A stretch of 64,000 nucleotides of DNA from an uncultured Cytophagales bacterium. Its GTDB lineage: Bacteria; Bacteroidota; Bacteroidia; Cytophagales; Cyclobacteriaceae. The notes beneath the pieces are model-generated. The model saw nothing but the letters and a program-made list of their open reading frames with translations, was not told the DNA's origin and did no database searches. Positions 7,281 to 16,524 of this stretch are shown piece by piece. Where the stretch lies: positions 186,001 to 250,000 of the forward strand of contig CAJXNP010000004.1 of assembly GCA_913057175.1 (NCBI GenBank), written 5' to 3'. Position numbers and translations under genes: made by a program. The stretch's first letter is position 1. Every line of letters begins with the position of its first letter.

Positions 7281-8384
7281 TCAAACCGTTGGACCAAAAT
7301 TTTCAATACCAGACATTCTTGTTACCTGAGTGGGGAGGTATCCATAACGCTTCTTAAATTCCCTTGTAAAATAGGTTGGACTGTTAAAACCCGTTTCAAA
7401 AGCTATTTCAGATACATTGAGGGATTGTTCATTTAATAATCTCAAAGCGTGACTTAATCGGTATTCTTTCAAAAATGCGTTAAGGGATTTGCCAGCTATA
7501 GGCATGATTTTTCTATACAACTTGGATTTACTGTACCCCAGATTTTTACTAAATATTTCAACATTTAATGAGGTATTCGACCATTCTTTTTCGATGTGTT
7601 CCATTAAAGTATTTAAAAAAACAGTATCAGAAGGATAGATCACCTTAACAAGTTTGCTATCTATTGTAATGTTCTGGTTTTCACCTTCGTATAAGTCTAT
7701 CACTTCCGAAGACATAACAATTTGCTTATTATTAATCGCACAAAAACGTTCGGCCATTTTAACAGCTTCTTCAAAAAGTCCATCTTTTTCTGTTACCGGT
7801 ACACCAGCATTTAATCCGATATTGTATTCTATTTCTTTTTTGTCAGAATTGTAATTTGTAATCAATTTTTGGATTTCTAATGCACATAAAACAGCTTTTG
7901 TGACCGAAACGAACGATGTGAGTATATAATTCCTTTTTTGTTTTACGATCCGGCCATTGAATTTCCCTATTTCCTCAAGGGTACACTTGAATAATTTTTT
8001 GTATGATTGATCTCTTAGAGAAATCCTGTTAAGTTCCACGACCATCAGGGTACGGAATGCCGGGTCATTAATGATGTTTAACCTTGTGTTTTGTGATTTC
8101 TTTGGGTCTTCAATTCGGCCTAAAAAAGACTCAACTATTGAGTCATCCACTTCAATTATGCGGTGTGGCACCTCTCCATGCGCAGAATCGTGCATTTTTT
8201 TCACGGCATCCGAATTTGGTGCTTCGATCAGGCAAAAAGCTGTTTTCCTTTGATCGTCAAACCAATAGGTCATGCCTTTACAATCGAATTTATGTTGAAT
8301 TTTTAAATCCTCCTGGTGAAGTTGAGCGACAATCTCAGCTGTAACTTCATCTGATACATCGTGACGGTCCATGTAGATTGGCAT
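7281..8384 (-). CDS. AraC-type regulator with N-terminal DUF4242 and a cyclase-like middle domain
   Basis: This 367-residue protein has three parts. Residues 1-90 match DUF4242 (MPIYMDRHDVSDEVTAE, MTYWFDDQRKTAFCLIEAP, then a HRIIEVD end), a ferredoxin-like domain known in the nickel-binding SCO4226. Residues about 110-245 resemble a class III nucleotide cyclase fold without its catalytic aspartates (FNGRIVKQKRNYILTSFVS, IGLNAGVPV, AERFCAINNKQIVMSSEV), so it is probably a sensor. Residues 265-355 are an AraC helix-turn-helix pair (LSHALRLLNEQSLNVSEIAF, FNSPTYFTREFKKRYGYLP). It is divergent from the GH43 gene and upstream of the cupin gene, either of which could be a target. Confidence 0.85.
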   Translation of the reverse strand: MPIYMDRHDVSDEVTAEIVAQLHQEDLKIQHKFDCKGMTYWFDDQRKTAFCLIEAPNSDAVKKMHDSAHGEVPHRIIEVDDSIVESFLGRIEDPKKSQNTRLNIINDPAFRTLMVVELNRISLRDQSYKKLFKCTLEEIGKFNGRIVKQKRNYILTSFVSVTKAVLCALEIQKLITNYNSDKKEIEYNIGLNAGVPVTEKDGLFEEAVKMAERFCAINNKQIVMSSEVIDLYEGENQNITIDSKLVKVIYPSDTVFLNTLMEHIEKEWSNTSLNVEIFSKNLGYSKSKLYRKIMPIAGKSLNAFLKEYRLSHALRLLNEQSLNVSEIAFETGFNSPTYFTREFKKRYGYLPTQVTRMSGIENFGPTV

Positions 8385-8545
8385 AATTAAAAAATTAGGT
8401 GTTTTCTAAATTAAAAGAATTTATACTAATCGCAAAAAATACCACTTAAAGATATTTACCATTGGAAAGTTGCCTTTATCAGCATTTGAATTAGATAATT
8501 AAATATGGAATTAATAGCTTTAGCAATAAACCAACCGAAAATAAA

Positions 8546-9607
8546 ATGAAATACATCTTCACGCTTGGATTATATCTTTTTTTCTTGAATAGTGCTTTCT
8601 GCCAGGAACGTTCGGTCATTGTACATGATCCGGTTATGATCATGGAAGGGGAGACCTATTATATTTTTAATACTGGCAAAGGGATTTATATCAAATCTTC
8701 AAAAGACATGATCCATTGGAAAGATATCGGCCAGGTATTCGAGGAAACCCCACAATGGGTGCTGGAGACCATTCCGGATTTTGGCGGTAGCATGTGGGCG
8801 CCTGATATTGTTGAACGGGATGGCACGTATTACCTTTATTATTCTGTTTCCGCATTTGGAAGGAATACTTCGGCGATTGGAGTAGCAACCAACACTACCC
8901 TTGATCCCGAAGATCCGAAATATGAGTGGAAGGATCATGGAATGGTCGTACAATCTGTTCCGGGCCGGGATATGTGGAATGCCATTGATCCCAATATAGC
9001 CTTTGACGACAATGGAACGCCCTGGATGTCTTTTGGATCATTTTGGATGGGCATGAAGCTGGTCAAAATGAAAGATAATTTAACTGAGATTGTAACGGAT
9101 TCAACGCAGGAGTGGTATACGATTGCTGCCAGGGAAAGAGCTTTTTACGTGGATGATCGCGATGCAGGAGATGCGGCCAATCCAAACCTCGATTATGACA
9201 AGCTCTATACAGATGAACAGCTGGAAATGAACAAAACCATGCAAAACGGAGCCATTGAGGCGCCTTTTATTTTTAAAAAGGATGGCCATTACTACCTTTT
9301 TGTCTCGTGGGACCGTTGCTGCAGGGGAGTAGAAAGTTCTTACAAGATCCTGGTCGGCAGATCGGATGATATCCGCGGGCCCTACCTGGATAAGGATGGA
9401 GATAAAATGTCTAAAGGAGGTGGAACGCTGGTAGCCAAAGGAAATGACGAATGGGCAGCTGTGGGTCATCAGGCGGCGTATACCTTTGATGGAAAGGACT
9501 ATCTGGTTTTTCATGCTTATGACTTAAAGGATGAAGGAAAACCTAAGTTAAGAATCCGGGAAATTAATTGGGTCAATGGTTGGCCGGAGATTATGTTGGG
9601 AAAGTAG
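8546..9607 (+). CDS. Secreted glycoside hydrolase family 43 (arabinanase/xylosidase type)
   Basis: A signal peptide (MKYIFTLGLYLFFLNSAFCQ) precedes a five-bladed beta-propeller typical of GH43. The three catalytic acids are visible: general base Asp28 in VHDPVM, pKa-modulating Asp148 in NAIDPNIAF and general acid Glu238 in GAIEAPFIF. GGSMWAPDIV and YYLFVSWDRCCRG are closest to endo-alpha-1,5-L-arabinanases, so it probably cuts arabinan or arabinose side chains; beta-xylosidase activity is the alternative. It stands alone, without a SusC/SusD pair. At 353 residues it has only the catalytic domain. Confidence 0.92.
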   Translation: MKYIFTLGLYLFFLNSAFCQERSVIVHDPVMIMEGETYYIFNTGKGIYIKSSKDMIHWKDIGQVFEETPQWVLETIPDFGGSMWAPDIVERDGTYYLYYSVSAFGRNTSAIGVATNTTLDPEDPKYEWKDHGMVVQSVPGRDMWNAIDPNIAFDDNGTPWMSFGSFWMGMKLVKMKDNLTEIVTDSTQEWYTIAARERAFYVDDRDAGDAANPNLDYDKLYTDEQLEMNKTMQNGAIEAPFIFKKDGHYYLFVSWDRCCRGVESSYKILVGRSDDIRGPYLDKDGDKMSKGGGTLVAKGNDEWAAVGHQAAYTFDGKDYLVFHAYDLKDEGKPKLRIREINWVNGWPEIMLGK

Positions 9608-9702
9608 TAAGAATATCCGAAATAGAAGACCCGGGAAAGCCTGGTTTTAGCGTCTCCCTCTTCCCATGGGAGGAATATTGCTCCTTCCCACAACCTGCTT
9701 TC

Positions 9703-10626
9703 TCAAAGTCTTTCACTCATTTTTTCAATTAACTCAAGTCCGGCACCACTTATAAATAATCGATGCTTTTTATTTCCTAAAAGCTTTTGTGTCCAGTCCA
9801 CGTCTCCTCCATCAGCCAGGTCAATTTCCTGGCCATCCTTTTTCAAAAATATTTTAAAGTGGATGGTTTGATAATACCTATTTTCAAACTCTTCCTGAAA
9901 TTCCACTACTTTATCCGACCAAAATGGATCGGTATTATTGTTAACAAGTGATTGAATGTGTTCCGAATTACTTTTCAGGTAAAACTTAACAGTTAACTGA
10001 TTTCCAGGAAATTTTCTGGACAATAGATGAAATAAAATACTGAAATGTTCATTCAATTGCGACAATTCAAAATGGTAATTACCTCGATCAGAACCACCAG
10101 AAGCCAGGCAAAAGACCGAAAAATGGGCTGAATATTCCGGATTTGTAAAATACTGGCCGCGTACATGCCTGTGCGTCGTTGAATATTTTAAGACCTGCTG
10201 TTTGTTTTTAGCTCCTTTCATATCATTCGCAATTTTTAAAGCCAAAACATTCGTAGCATCCGAAACGATTTCGGTGCCCCGAAGAGCACTCACCACGTTG
10301 TTTTGATTGACCAACCCAACTACTGAGCACGAACCAAACGGAGCAAGAGGTGATAAATTAACTGGGCTAAAACCCTGTTTTTCAGCATATTTAAGCCATT
10401 CTAATTCATTTTTTTTGATTTTGATAATATTGGTTTCTGAAGGAGTAACAAAACGGTTGTTGCCGAACTGATTCAACAATTCAGACGGGGAAATGTCCTC
10501 GGATTTCAACCGGAATAGCTCGAGTAAAAAGGAGTTTAATTCAGAGCCAGGCAGGTTTCGTAATTCTGTTAGAACATCTTCCTTTTGAGAAAGTTTGGTT
10601 TGTATTTTTTCAACAATTTTGTTCAT
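9703..10626 (-). CDS. Conserved hypothetical protein, 307 residues
   Basis: I do not recognise a named family. It is cytoplasmic, with no signal or membrane segment. A core of about 150 residues looks conserved in character: LSPLAPFGSCSVVGLVNQNN, VSALRGTEIVSDATNVLAL, HRHVRGQYF, FCLASGGSDRGNYHFELSQL, and near the end LFISGAGLELIEK. The order (a proline-rich entry, an Arg-containing strand pair, a terminal GxGLE strand) recalls class II aminoacyl-tRNA-synthetase or HisZ-like catalytic folds, but key residues differ and this is weak inference. It is convergent with the GH43 gene and has no operon partner. Confidence 0.7.
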   Translation of the reverse strand: MNKIVEKIQTKLSQKEDVLTELRNLPGSELNSFLLELFRLKSEDISPSELLNQFGNNRFVTPSETNIIKIKKNELEWLKYAEKQGFSPVNLSPLAPFGSCSVVGLVNQNNVVSALRGTEIVSDATNVLALKIANDMKGAKNKQQVLKYSTTHRHVRGQYFTNPEYSAHFSVFCLASGGSDRGNYHFELSQLNEHFSILFHLLSRKFPGNQLTVKFYLKSNSEHIQSLVNNNTDPFWSDKVVEFQEEFENRYYQTIHFKIFLKKDGQEIDLADGGDVDWTQKLLGNKKHRLFISGAGLELIEKMSERL

Positions 10627-10797
10627 GTTGTCGCCTAATCGATTAGCCTTCTACACTTAATTTATGAATATTTTCATTGCATGAATTATATTTTATATTC
10701 TGAATGGATCGAAATAGGCGCAAATGAAGAAACCTGCCAATTATATTTATTCATTATTTGGTCGTTTTATCACCTATTCCGGAAAGGATTAGCACTT

Positions 10798-11238
10798 TTA
10801 CCTCTTATACAAAATATAATCCGTCATGATCGGCACAATCCCGTTTTGTCGTAGATCTGAAATGATCTGTCCGCGGTGATGAGTGTGGTGATTGGCAGCC
10901 TGAAACAGCATATCCCTGACTTTATTTTGAAATTCATCTCCTCTGGATGTTTGATATTTCAGGTCCATGTTTAGGTCAAAATCTGCCAGTATTTTCATTG
11001 AATGGAGCAGGTTTGTTTTGTCAAGTTCCTTGCATTCTTCAAGTGTATGCTCATCATTAACACCCAATGATTTCGTTCCTAATATTCTTGAATTCCAGAT
11101 CTGATGGGCATTCATCATGTGTGAAAAAAGAGGAATGGATCTTTCACTGATTTGGTTCATGTTATCAATCAAAAGGTTCGCAACTTTTTGATTGAAATGG
11201 TGGTGATATTCAAAGATGTCCTGGAAGAATTCTTTCAT
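10798..11238 (-). CDS. DinB-family protein
   Basis: A 146-residue four-helix-bundle protein of the DinB/YfiT type. Metal-binding histidines occur as HMMNAHQIW and the C-terminal HHTHHRGQI, the usual three-His nickel/zinc site. DinB relatives include thiol-dependent S-transferases and many uncharacterised stress proteins. It has no signal peptide, unlike the DinB protein at 62000-62539. It stands alone on the minus strand. Its substrate is unknown. Confidence 0.88.
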   Translation of the reverse strand: MKEFFQDIFEYHHHFNQKVANLLIDNMNQISERSIPLFSHMMNAHQIWNSRILGTKSLGVNDEHTLEECKELDKTNLLHSMKILADFDLNMDLKYQTSRGDEFQNKVRDMLFQAANHHTHHRGQIISDLRQNGIVPIMTDYILYKR

Positions 11239-11330
11239 TTGTAGGGTGGAATGTGACTAAATATTCTATCTTAATATTATTTAGAAGGTTTGTCATTATT
11301 ATTCTTTAATATTTTACTAGTTAAATATAC

Positions 11331-11873
11331 TTACATATTGAATTTTTGAAGATACATTCCATGAATTTGGAAGAACCACTCTAAAGCAGAAACCACATCC
11401 TTTAATTCCTCCTTAGTTATAATCATTTTATCATATTCTTTTGGATGCGTGATATCGTTTCTTCTTTTTGCTATAGCAATTAATTTGCTATACTTTATAT
11501 CACTATAATTGGGTTCACTTGAATTAAATACTTTTGACATGCATTTAAATGTAAATTTTAAATGTGGTTCAAAACTATAGAATGTTCTTCTAGATTTTAC
11601 TTCCCCTTTATTGTTTAGATAAGCTGTCTCTTCACTAAGAATAATCAGTTCATTTGTTGTTAGTACTTTACTTATCGCGTCATTTAAAGCCAATTTATGC
11701 TTTATCAATTCTCTGCTGATATGCAAATATGCTTCAATAATCGAAAATGTGTTCCTAATAATTAATCTTCTATAGAAATTGTTATTAAGGTGTTCTTGTG
11801 AAAAAAAGCTGGAGAGTTCTTTAAGTTCTTCAATACAATGATTCCAAAGTTTATAGATTTCATCAATTTTCAT
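11331..11873 (-). CDS. HEPN-like hypothetical protein
   Basis: A 180-residue, helix-rich, lysine- and asparagine-rich protein in DNA more AT-rich than its neighbours. The segment AKRRNDITHPKEYD contains R-N-D-I-T-H, the Rx4H motif of HEPN ribonuclease-type domains, and FYRRLIIRNTFSIIEAYLHI is a plausible first HEPN helix. HEPN proteins act as toxins or in RNA processing and defence, often paired with a nucleotidyltransferase antitoxin; none is next to this gene. The HEPN reading comes from one motif and helix pattern, so function stays open. Composition suggests possible transfer. Confidence 0.65.
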   Translation of the reverse strand: MKIDEIYKLWNHCIEELKELSSFFSQEHLNNNFYRRLIIRNTFSIIEAYLHISRELIKHKLALNDAISKVLTTNELIILSEETAYLNNKGEVKSRRTFYSFEPHLKFTFKCMSKVFNSSEPNYSDIKYSKLIAIAKRRNDITHPKEYDKMIITKEELKDVVSALEWFFQIHGMYLQKFNM

Positions 11874-12126
11874 AATTACAATTAAAAGAACTATTTATAA
11901 AATTGAAAACATAGAAAATTTAGTGCTATTTTTCTTTTTCCCACAACACCCTGGTTCGTGTCTCACCAACCTGAAAAATTTGATATCTAAGCAACCTTAA
12001 CAAAATCTGAGCAATAGTTTTATCATTCTAAATGATTGCCAATCCGTTTTAAGCTTATTACAAAATTCCAACCCACCAACTTTCACAAATAATATTATAT
12101 TTAGGTTTGCTTTAAAATCAGCTTGA

Positions 12127-13860
12127 ATGGAAATAAAGAATAAGGAAGAATTGGACTCGGTAAACATTAACGGAAAGGGAAAGGACGAAAATACCTATGA
12201 TGCCATCGTCATTGGCGCAGGGATGTCGGGAGGATGGGCCGCTAAAGAGCTTTGTGAAAAGGGCTTTAAGACCCTTGTCGTAGAGCGTGGACGGAATGTT
12301 GAACACATCAAAGATTACCCCACGGCCACGAAAAATGTCTGGGATCTTCCACACCGTAATGAAATCCCCTACGACATACAAAAAGAAAATCCGGTTGTCA
12401 GCCGGTGCTATGCATTTGGCGAAGATACCGAACATTTTTTCGTAAAAGACAAGGAGCATCCGTACGTTCAGACCAAACCCTTTGATTGGATACGTGGCTA
12501 CCAGGTAGGAGGAAAGTCCCTCATGTGGGCACGTATGACTCAGCGCTGGGGTGTGGTAGATTTTGAAGCCAACGCCAAAGATGGTTACGGCGTAGACTGG
12601 CCCATCCGGTATGAAGATATTGCTCCCTGGTATTCTTATGTAGAAAAATTTATTGGCATTCAGGGAAACCGGGATGGATTGCCACAAATCCCAGATGGTG
12701 AGTTCCTGCCAGCCATGGAAATGAATTGCCTGGAAAAGCATGTGAAATCGGTCATTGAAAAGGAATTCCCGGGAAGGCATCTGGTGGTGAGTCGTTCGGC
12801 AAATTTAACCCAAAAACACAATGGACGAGGTCCCTGCATGTACCGTTCACTTTGCCATCGTGGTTGTCCCTTTGGGGGGTATTTTAGTGCCAATTCCGCA
12901 ACCATTCCTGCAGCCATCGCAACAGGAAATATGACATTAAGGCCGTTTTCCGTTGTCCATTCCATTATTTATGACGAACAAAAGCAAAAGGCTGTGGGCG
13001 TGCGGGTGATAGATGCCAATACAAAAGAAACATTCAAGTATTTTGCAAAAGTCATTTTTGTAAATGCCAGCACGATCAATACGACTTTGTTGTTGTTAAA
13101 CTCTACTTCTTCCCGTTTTCCAAATGGAATCGGCAATGACAGCGGTGCTTTGGGAAAATACCTGATGTTCCACAATTACCGGGGAAGGGTGTATGGTGAA
13201 TATGACGGCATGCAGGATGAATATTATTATGGAAGAAAACCAACCGGTGTTTACCTGCCGAGATTCCGTAATTATGGCGATGATGTGCAAACAAAATTCC
13301 TGAGGGGGTATTCATTTTCGGGTGGGGCATCGAGAAGCCGTGGAAATGTAGATGAAGACACACCACCGATTGGAGTGGATTTCAAGGAAAAGATGACCGA
13401 ACCCGGCCCGTGGAGGTTTGGTCTGACAGGCATGGGTGAATGCCTTCCCTATGAAGATAACAAAATCACTTTAAGTAAAGATAAAAAGGATGATTGGGGG
13501 ATGCCTTTGGTAGAAATAGACTGTGAGCATAAAGAAAATGAATTGAGCATGCTGGAAGATATTATTGATAGTGGTGCAGAAATGCTGGAAGCTGCCGGTT
13601 TTAAAAATATTTATAGGGAAAATTCCGAACAGGCACCCGGACTCGACATCCATGAAATGGGCACGGCCCGGATGGGTAAAGACCCAAAAACATCTGTCCT
13701 GAACGGTTATAACCAGATGCACGCTGTAAAAAATGTGTTTGTGACGGATGGCGCTTGCATGTCTTCAACGGCATGCCAGAATCCATCGCTCACTTATATG
13801 GCGCTGACTGCCAGGGCGGTTGATTATGCCGTAAAAGAAATGAATAAACAAAACATTTAA
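12127..13860 (+). CDS. GMC-family oxidoreductase (gluconate 2-dehydrogenase large-subunit type)
   Basis: The 577-residue product begins with a Rossmann FAD motif (DAIVIGAGMSGGWAAKEL, GxGxxG at Gly30-Gly35) and ends with the GMC signature: HEMGTARMG with the catalytic histidine and ACQNPSLTYMALTARAVDYA with the active-site Asn-Pro. CMYRSLCHRGCPFGG is a Cys cluster usual in this membrane-associated branch. Such enzymes oxidise sugar or polyol hydroxyls with quinone or cytochrome acceptors. The next gene, 10 bases downstream, encodes the matching subunit 3, which supports a two-subunit dehydrogenase; no cytochrome subunit is present. No Tat signal of its own is seen, so it may be carried out by its partner. 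Confidence 0.93.
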   Translation: MEIKNKEELDSVNINGKGKDENTYDAIVIGAGMSGGWAAKELCEKGFKTLVVERGRNVEHIKDYPTATKNVWDLPHRNEIPYDIQKENPVVSRCYAFGEDTEHFFVKDKEHPYVQTKPFDWIRGYQVGGKSLMWARMTQRWGVVDFEANAKDGYGVDWPIRYEDIAPWYSYVEKFIGIQGNRDGLPQIPDGEFLPAMEMNCLEKHVKSVIEKEFPGRHLVVSRSANLTQKHNGRGPCMYRSLCHRGCPFGGYFSANSATIPAAIATGNMTLRPFSVVHSIIYDEQKQKAVGVRVIDANTKETFKYFAKVIFVNASTINTTLLLLNSTSSRFPNGIGNDSGALGKYLMFHNYRGRVYGEYDGMQDEYYYGRKPTGVYLPRFRNYGDDVQTKFLRGYSFSGGASRSRGNVDEDTPPIGVDFKEKMTEPGPWRFGLTGMGECLPYEDNKITLSKDKKDDWGMPLVEIDCEHKENELSMLEDIIDSGAEMLEAAGFKNIYRENSEQAPGLDIHEMGTARMGKDPKTSVLNGYNQMHAVKNVFVTDGACMSSTACQNPSLTYMALTARAVDYAVKEMNKQNI

Positions 13861-13870
13861 TTCCAGGGAA

Positions 13871-14428
13871 ATGAACAGAAGAGAAGCATTACAAAGAACA
13901 TCGATCATCCTAGGTGGGACCATAATCGGGGCGGAGGCTTTTTTGTCTGGATGCGCCAAAAAAACTACTGAAGATGTCACCACCACGGAATTCATATCGA
14001 CAGATCAAATTTCACTTTTAAATGAGATCGGCGAAATCATTATTCCGGAAACACCCGGTTCACCTGGAGCAAAAACTGCAAATGTTGGTGAATTCATGAA
14101 GGTGATGGTAAGGGATTGTTACAGCCCGGAAGAACAGGAAGTTTTCAAAACCGGCATTGAAAAATTTGAAAATGACTGTCAGAAAGCAACAGGAAAGAAC
14201 TTTTTGGATCTTTCAACTGATGAAAGGTATGATTTTCTGCTGACCCTCGAAAAGGAAGCTAATGATAGCAATGATCCAAAGCATTATTACAAAATGGTTA
14301 AACAGTTGACTGTCTGGGGATTTGTGTCATCTGAACCAGGAGCAACCCAGGTATTTAGACATGTTGATGTGCCAGGAAGGTATGATGCATGTATTCCCCT
14401 GGAAGAAGGAGGGAAGGCCTGGGTTTAA
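13871..14428 (+). CDS. Gluconate 2-dehydrogenase subunit 3-like protein with Tat signal
   Basis: MNRREALQRTSIILGGTIIG is a twin-arginine-type signal (NRREA), followed by a lipobox-like FLSGC, so the protein is probably exported folded and possibly lipid-anchored. The rest (LLNEIGEIIIPETPGSPGAK, LTVWGFVSSEPGATQ, GRYDACIPLEEGGKAW) matches the subunit-3 family that escorts GMC dehydrogenases. At 185 residues it has normal length. It lies 10 bases after the GMC gene and forms an operon with it, giving the export signal the large subunit lacks. Confidence 0.92.
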   Translation: MNRREALQRTSIILGGTIIGAEAFLSGCAKKTTEDVTTTEFISTDQISLLNEIGEIIIPETPGSPGAKTANVGEFMKVMVRDCYSPEEQEVFKTGIEKFENDCQKATGKNFLDLSTDERYDFLLTLEKEANDSNDPKHYYKMVKQLTVWGFVSSEPGATQVFRHVDVPGRYDACIPLEEGGKAWV

Positions 14429-14574
14429 TCAAATTCATGTTCGTCATGGCGTGACTGAACAGTGTGTTAGCCATAATCAAATATCATCAAGTCAGGCTAT
14501 GACTAAATGTAAAGAAATCAGGAATTTCTTAGAAAAAATAAATTTCATACTAATACACCAATTCAATACAAATC

Positions 14575-15450
14575 ATGAATCGCCTTAAACTTTCAACAAT
14601 TTTTATCTTCATAATATGTCTATTCGTGCAAACGAGCTTTGCACAGGGTGGCAAGGTTTACGATGAGCTGACGATGGAAAGCAAAATCCTGATAGGTTCC
14701 CGCAAATACGCCATTTACCTTCCTCCGGATTATGAAACTTCTTCCAGGAGTTATCCTGTATTGTACCTCTTACATGGCGGAGGGGATGATCAGACAGGTT
14801 GGGTGCAGTTTGGTGAAGTAAAGCACATTGCCGACAAGGCCATTAAAGAAGGTAAATCAACACCCATGATTATCGCAATGCCCGATGCCAATACAGGTAT
14901 CAGGGGATATGCCAACTTGAAAAAAGACTGGAGATACGAAGATTTCTTTTTTGAAGAATTCATTCCATTCATTGAAAGTAAGTATCGGATTAAAGCTGAA
15001 AAAAGGTACAGGGCAGTTGCAGGCCTCTCGATGGGTGGAGGTGGAACCTTTTATTTTGCTTTGCACCGTCCGGATATGTTTTCTTCTGCCTGTCCGTTGA
15101 GTGCAAGTACAGGTTCACTAACTTTGGAAGCAACCAAAGAAAGGCTTGACAGGTATTACAAAGATGAAAAATTCACTGACAAAGAAGTGGAGGATTATTT
15201 TAACAATTATAGTGTGGTGGAGTTGATTAAAAACCTGCCTGAAGAACAGAAGAATGCAGTTAGGTGGTACATTGACTGTGGCGACGATGATTTTCTGTAC
15301 GAGGGAAATTCCCTGGTCCATATTGAAATGCGTAAAAGAGAAATTAAGCATGAATTTCGAATAAGAGATGGTGGGCATACCTGGACGTATTGGCGGGAAT
15401 CATTACCTCATGTGCTAGAGTTCACTTCCATGGCCTTTCATCAGTATTGA
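14575..15450 (+). CDS. Secreted esterase, feruloyl/acetyl-xylan esterase (esterase D-like) type
   Basis: A signal peptide (MNRLKLSTIFIFIICLFVQTSFAQ) precedes an alpha/beta-hydrolase domain of the putative-esterase family. VLYLLHGGGDDQTGW is the oxyanion-hole region, VAGLSMGGGGTF the nucleophile elbow with Ser, IDCGDDDFLYEGN supplies Asp and DGGHTWTYWRESL the catalytic His. Members linked to xylanolytic systems remove feruloyl or acetyl groups from plant polysaccharides, which fits the GH43 and GH3 enzymes in this window. It follows the GMC pair after a 146-base gap and probably has its own promoter. Confidence 0.9.
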   Translation: MNRLKLSTIFIFIICLFVQTSFAQGGKVYDELTMESKILIGSRKYAIYLPPDYETSSRSYPVLYLLHGGGDDQTGWVQFGEVKHIADKAIKEGKSTPMIIAMPDANTGIRGYANLKKDWRYEDFFFEEFIPFIESKYRIKAEKRYRAVAGLSMGGGGTFYFALHRPDMFSSACPLSASTGSLTLEATKERLDRYYKDEKFTDKEVEDYFNNYSVVELIKNLPEEQKNAVRWYIDCGDDDFLYEGNSLVHIEMRKREIKHEFRIRDGGHTWTYWRESLPHVLEFTSMAFHQY

Positions 15451-15640
15451 TAGAATTATATTTATTTGACTTAAAGTCGTGAATAATTTCAACCTTCAAA
15501 AAAACATAAATAATTCTCCTTCCTGAGATCGGGATTGCCGTAGGTATAAAGGAGTTTGAATTTAAATTTTATCTTACAATAATTTGAATGTCATTAGAGA
15601 CTCAATTATTTATTCACCTATAAAAAACCATTAAAATTTT

Positions 15641-16360
15641 ATGCAGTCAATTGAAAACAAAGTGGTATTGATCACAGGCGGAAGTAAAGGGATTGGATTT
15701 GGAATAGCAGAATCCCTGCTTAAGGAAAACATGAAAGTAGCCATTACCAGTCGATCTCAAAAAGCAGCTGATCAGGCCAAAGATAAGCTAAGTAAAATAG
15801 GAAAAGGTGAGATAATGGCTTTTGAAGCGGATGTGAGGGATCTTGCAGCACAACAAAAAGTCATTGATCAAATAATTACCGGATGGGGGCATCTTGATGT
15901 AGTGATTGCGAATGCCGGGGTTGGGAATTTCGGATCGATTGAGGACCTTACTCCTGAACAATGGAATGAAACCATTGAAGTCAACCTAACTGGTGTTTTC
16001 AATACCCTTAAAGCCACCATTCCATCAATTAAGAGTTCCAAAGGATTTATAATCACAATAGCTAGCCTGGCTGGAACAAATTTCTTTGCAGGAGGTTCAG
16101 CATATAATGCCAGCAAATTCGGATTGGTCGGTTTTACCCAGGCAGTAATGCTGGATTTGCGGCAGCATGGCGTGCGTGTCAGCACAATCATGCCAGGCTC
16201 GGTTACCAGCCACTTCAACCATCATGAGCCCAGCCCTGACGACGCCTGGAAGATCCAGCCGGAAGACCTGGGACAAATGATAGCGGACCTGATAAAAATT
16301 AATCCACGGACTTTGCCAAGTAAAATTGAGGTTAGACCATCCATGCCTCCGAAAAAGTAA
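15641..16360 (+). CDS. Short-chain dehydrogenase/reductase
   Basis: A classical 239-residue SDR: TGGSKGIG cofactor motif at residues 12-19, NAGVG after the fourth strand, a catalytic Ser region (IITIASLAGTNF) and YNASK with Tyr and Lys. VAITSRSQ after strand 2 favours NADP(H). It is cytosolic and its substrate is not evident. A 9-bp inverted repeat overlaps its stop codon. It is not obviously in an operon. Confidence 0.93.
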   Translation: MQSIENKVVLITGGSKGIGFGIAESLLKENMKVAITSRSQKAADQAKDKLSKIGKGEIMAFEADVRDLAAQQKVIDQIITGWGHLDVVIANAGVGNFGSIEDLTPEQWNETIEVNLTGVFNTLKATIPSIKSSKGFIITIASLAGTNFFAGGSAYNASKFGLVGFTQAVMLDLRQHGVRVSTIMPGSVTSHFNHHEPSPDDAWKIQPEDLGQMIADLIKINPRTLPSKIEVRPSMPPKK

Positions 16361-16370
16361 AGAGGCATGG
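16341..16370. other. Hairpin spanning the SDR stop codon
   Basis: CCATGCCTC (16341-16349) and GAGGCATGG (16362-16370) form a perfect 9-bp stem with a 12-base loop that contains the TAA stop. No T-tract follows. It could slow ribosomes at termination, protect the 3' end or be part of a poor terminator; which of these cannot be told from sequence. Confidence 0.4.
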
Positions 16371-16524
16371 CAGCTGAAGTCCATACTCGTTCTTCTATGA
16401 AATAAACTATTTCATCCAGAACCAAAATTATATTTTGCTTTATATCAAGGTCGTCAAATCGCGAAAAGCTCACCTCTTCCGATTCAAGTCTTGACTGTCT
16501 TTATCACAGTATGGGCTAACTATC

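Noticed and set aside
12118-12780. Minus-strand open frame of 220 codons
   Set aside because: It lies wholly opposite the GMC oxidoreductase gene, which has strong family motifs.
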